Source of the DNA: Actinomadura pelletieri DSM 43383
Lineage (GTDB): Bacteria > Actinomycetota > Actinomycetes > Streptosporangiales > Streptosporangiaceae
Length of the DNA: 64,000 nt
Direction of reading: 5' to 3'
Assembly: GCF_003634705.1 (NCBI RefSeq)
Contig: NZ_RBWU01000008.1
Span: 248,001-312,000 of the forward strand
Position 1 is the first letter of the stretch; every line of letters begins with the position of its first letter. This document shows, piece after piece, positions 62,361 to 64,000 of this stretch. The position numbers and the translations under genes are program-made. The notes beneath the pieces were generated by a model that worked only from the letters and a program-made list of their open reading frames with translations, was not told the origin of the DNA and searched no databases.

Positions 62361-63320
62361 TCACTGGTGGCACAGCCGCGCGCCCACCGTGGTGAGGTGG
62401 TCGGTGACCAGGGCCCGCGTGCGCTCCGCGTCGCCGGACTCGATGGCGCGATAGATCCTCTCGTGCGCCTCGATCGTACGGATCATGGACTCTCGGGTGG
62501 TGCCGTTCGCGTAGTGCGCCCGCCGGGAGCGCCCGAGCGCCTGGACCGACGCGGCGACCGCGGGGTTCTCCGACGCCGCCCCCAGCGCGGTGTGGAACCG
62601 CAGCGCGGACTCGGTGAACGCCTCCGGGTCGGCGGTGAGGGTGCGCGACTCCGCCAGCGAGGCGCGAAGCGCGGACAGCCCCGCCGCGGAGCGAACACGC
62701 GCGGCGAGTGCGCCCGCGGCGGGTTCGAGGGCGAGCTGCGCGTCCAGGAGCCCGGTGCTGTCGAGGCCGATCAGATGCAGCTGGACCGACATCGCGTCCG
62801 CGTACTGCTCGATGCGATCGACGGGCGGTGCCACGTCCAGTGTGCGGTAGTTCCCGGCCCAGTACAGCAGCGGCGCTCCGTCCCGTCCGCCCGCCGCCAC
62901 CACCTCACCGATGAGGATCTTGTGGTCGCCGCCGGGCAGGATCGCGTGCAGCTTCGCGTCGAACCAGCTCAGGCAGTCGCTCACGATCGGCGCACCGGTG
63001 GTCATCGACTCCGTCGCCAGATTCGGGAACTCGCCCTCGGCCCGGCCCCGTCCGCGGGTCGCAAAGTACCGCGACACGTCCTGCTGCTGATCGGCCAGGA
63101 CGCTCACGGCGAGGCACCCCGATTCGCGCACCTCCGCGAGGAACGGGCTCTGGGAATTGACCGACACCGTCACCAGCAGCGGGTTGAGCGACAGCGACAC
63201 GAACGACGAGCAGGTGATGCCGTAGACGTGGCCGCCGTTGCGGGTCGTGACGATCGTGACGCCGGATGCGAAGTGCCCGGCGGCCTTCTTGAACCCGGTC
63301 TGCGGGTCGGTGGCGGTCAT
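62361..63320 (-). CDS. Flavin reductase domain fused to an FCD (FadR C-terminal-like) domain
   Basis: 319 residues from ATG 63320 (ATGA overlap with the RraA-like gene). The N-terminal 165 residues are a HpaC-like FMN reductase: FASGVTIVTTRNGGHVYGIT, SSFVSLSLNPLLVTVSVN. The C-terminal 130 residues match the all-helical FCD ligand domain of GntR/FadR regulators (FTESALRFHTALGAASENP, EAHERIYRAIESGDAE, TDHLTTV), but no DNA-binding wing is present. It may supply reduced flavin to a monooxygenase under ligand control. An unusual combination, though I believe related fusions exist. Confidence 0.85.
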   Translation of the reverse strand: MTATDPQTGFKKAAGHFASGVTIVTTRNGGHVYGITCSSFVSLSLNPLLVTVSVNSQSPFLAEVRESGCLAVSVLADQQQDVSRYFATRGRGRAEGEFPNLATESMTTGAPIVSDCLSWFDAKLHAILPGGDHKILIGEVVAAGGRDGAPLLYWAGNYRTLDVAPPVDRIEQYADAMSVQLHLIGLDSTGLLDAQLALEPAAGALAARVRSAAGLSALRASLAESRTLTADPEAFTESALRFHTALGAASENPAVAASVQALGRSRRAHYANGTTRESMIRTIEAHERIYRAIESGDAERTRALVTDHLTTVGARLCHQ

Positions 63321-63943
63321 CGCGTGTTCCGCAGCGCGTAGATGTCCAGGGTCAGCTCGCCCGACCGCAGCCTGTCCATGTAGGCCTCCTCCTTCTCGAC
63401 CCGGGCCCGGGCCGCCTCGACGATGTCGTCCACGCGCTCCGCCGGCAGGACGACGATGCCGTCCTGGTCGGCGACGACGAGATCGCCACGTCGCACGGGG
63501 CGTCCCCGCACCGTGATCGGCTCGCCGACGGTCCCTCGCCACGCCTTTCTGGTGCCGCGGATCGCGATCGACGAGGAGAACGCCGCGAAACCGAGCTGCT
63601 CCAGCTGCGCGGTGTCGCGCACACCCCCGTCGATGACGAGTCCGCGCACCCCCCGGGCCTGGGCGGCGACGGACAGCACCTCGCCCCAGAACCCGCAGCG
63701 CGATCCCCCGGCGTCGACGACCAGTACGTCACCGGGTGCCGCCTGCTCCAGCGCCCAATGCAGCGGCAGGTTGTCGCCGTCGGCGGCGAGCACGGGCAAC
63801 GCGGCCCCGCACAGGCGGGCGCCGGGCCAGACCGGCCGCAGCTCGGGGTCGAGGTCGCAGTCCAGGCGGGCGGCCTCGAACAGCGTCGCGGTGCCCATCG
63901 CCAGCAGCGCGGTCTCGTCGTAGGTGGACGGGATGGTGCTCAT
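63317..63943 (-). CDS. RraA-like / HMG-type aldolase
   Basis: 208 residues. The active-site patterns GFWGEVLSVAAQARG and LVIDGGVRDT (the Arg-Asp pair) and RGDLVVADQDGIVVLP are those of the RraA-like HMG/CHA aldolases, which split 4-hydroxy-4-methyl-2-oxoglutarate or carboxy-hydroxyadipate in protocatechuate 4,5-cleavage or gallate pathways. A metal-dependent aldolase is likely in this catabolic setting rather than RNase E inhibition. Start overlaps the upstream gene's stop. Confidence 0.85.
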   Translation of the reverse strand: MSTIPSTYDETALLAMGTATLFEAARLDCDLDPELRPVWPGARLCGAALPVLAADGDNLPLHWALEQAAPGDVLVVDAGGSRCGFWGEVLSVAAQARGVRGLVIDGGVRDTAQLEQLGFAAFSSSIAIRGTRKAWRGTVGEPITVRGRPVRRGDLVVADQDGIVVLPAERVDDIVEAARARVEKEEAYMDRLRSGELTLDIYALRNTR

Positions 63944-64000
63944 CGTGTTCCTCGGCGCTGCAGTTCGTGGTAGCCGTGGGCGGCCCGGGCTTCGGCGATG
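63940..64000 (-). CDS. Partial gene, C-terminus only
   Basis: Minus-strand frame open to the window edge, reading IAEARAAHGYHELQRR and stopping at TGA 63942-63940, which overlaps the ATG of the aldolase gene. Too short to identify; probably another step of the aromatic ring-cleavage pathway. Confidence 0.6.
   Translation of the reverse strand, partial: IAEARAAHGYHELQRRGTR

Overview
The window is high-GC actinomycete DNA: translationally coupled genes with ATGA/GTGA overlaps, frequent GTG and some TTG starts, and rare TTA codons. Streptomyces or Actinomadura-type is plausible; the genus cannot be fixed from this sequence. No rRNA or tRNA gene was recognised.

Region 1 (1-7,360) is the edge of a glycosylated natural-product cluster. 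An incomplete amino-sugar N-methyltransferase, a TylB/DesV-type sugar aminotransferase and a dTDP-glucose 4,6-dehydratase run leftward. A NarL-type response regulator and a large LAL-type LuxR activator with a TTA codon run rightward. A membrane-anchored Mrr-like nuclease follows, then about 1.7 kb with little recognisable coding.

Region 2 (9.8-27.4 kb) is the first candidate for an undescribed system. A complete methylthioadenosine (MTA) salvage operon (mtnA-apt fusion, mtnB, mtnD, mtnC, mtnP) faces a leftward operon (ATP-grasp ligase, MFS transporter, AdoMet decarboxylase, an unrecognised protein, M1 aminopeptidase). Divergent from the latter is a rightward operon (TldD, TldE/PmbA, ATP-grasp, HemN-like radical SAM, ATP-grasp). 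At least eight genes carry TTA codons, which suggests bldA-linked specialised metabolism. The logic suggests a peptide- or amide-like product made without an NRPS. Its assembly would release MTA, by aminopropyl transfer from decarboxylated SAM or aminocarboxypropyl transfer from SAM, and the cluster brings its own recycling pathway.

Region 3 (28-37.4 kb) looks like a defence/mobile island. It holds two unrecognised genes, a decayed type I-E-like CRISPR remnant, a coupled three-gene locus (small protein, SMC/Rad50-like ATPase with paired CxxC motifs, PD-(D/E)XK nuclease), and wrecks of a transposase, a tyrosine integrase and a histidine-kinase-like ATPase.

Region 4 (37.4-50.6 kb) is a type III-B CRISPR-Cas locus. 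Two arrays with homologous leaders point away from a central cas6 / RT-Cas1 / cas2 module. The effector operon is cmr2-3-4-5-6, a CARF protein, a six-helix membrane protein, and cmr1. RT-cas1 has an in-frame amber codon and cmr2 (cas10) a one-base frameshift, so as read the system is damaged in both adaptation and signalling, unless these are sequencing errors or are recoded.

Region 5 (50.6-54.6 kb) is a decayed stretch with an ECF sigma remnant, a lipoprotein, a hypothetical gene, and a serine-recombinase remnant lying in two parts around an intact aquaporin gene.

Region 6 (54.6-64 kb) is an aromatic-compound catabolic locus. It has an FAD monooxygenase, Zn-alcohol dehydrogenase, P450 with its own ferredoxin and ferredoxin reductase, aldehyde dehydrogenase, a divergent PucR-type regulator, a flavin reductase-FCD fusion and an RraA-like aldolase. 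The locus runs off the right edge.
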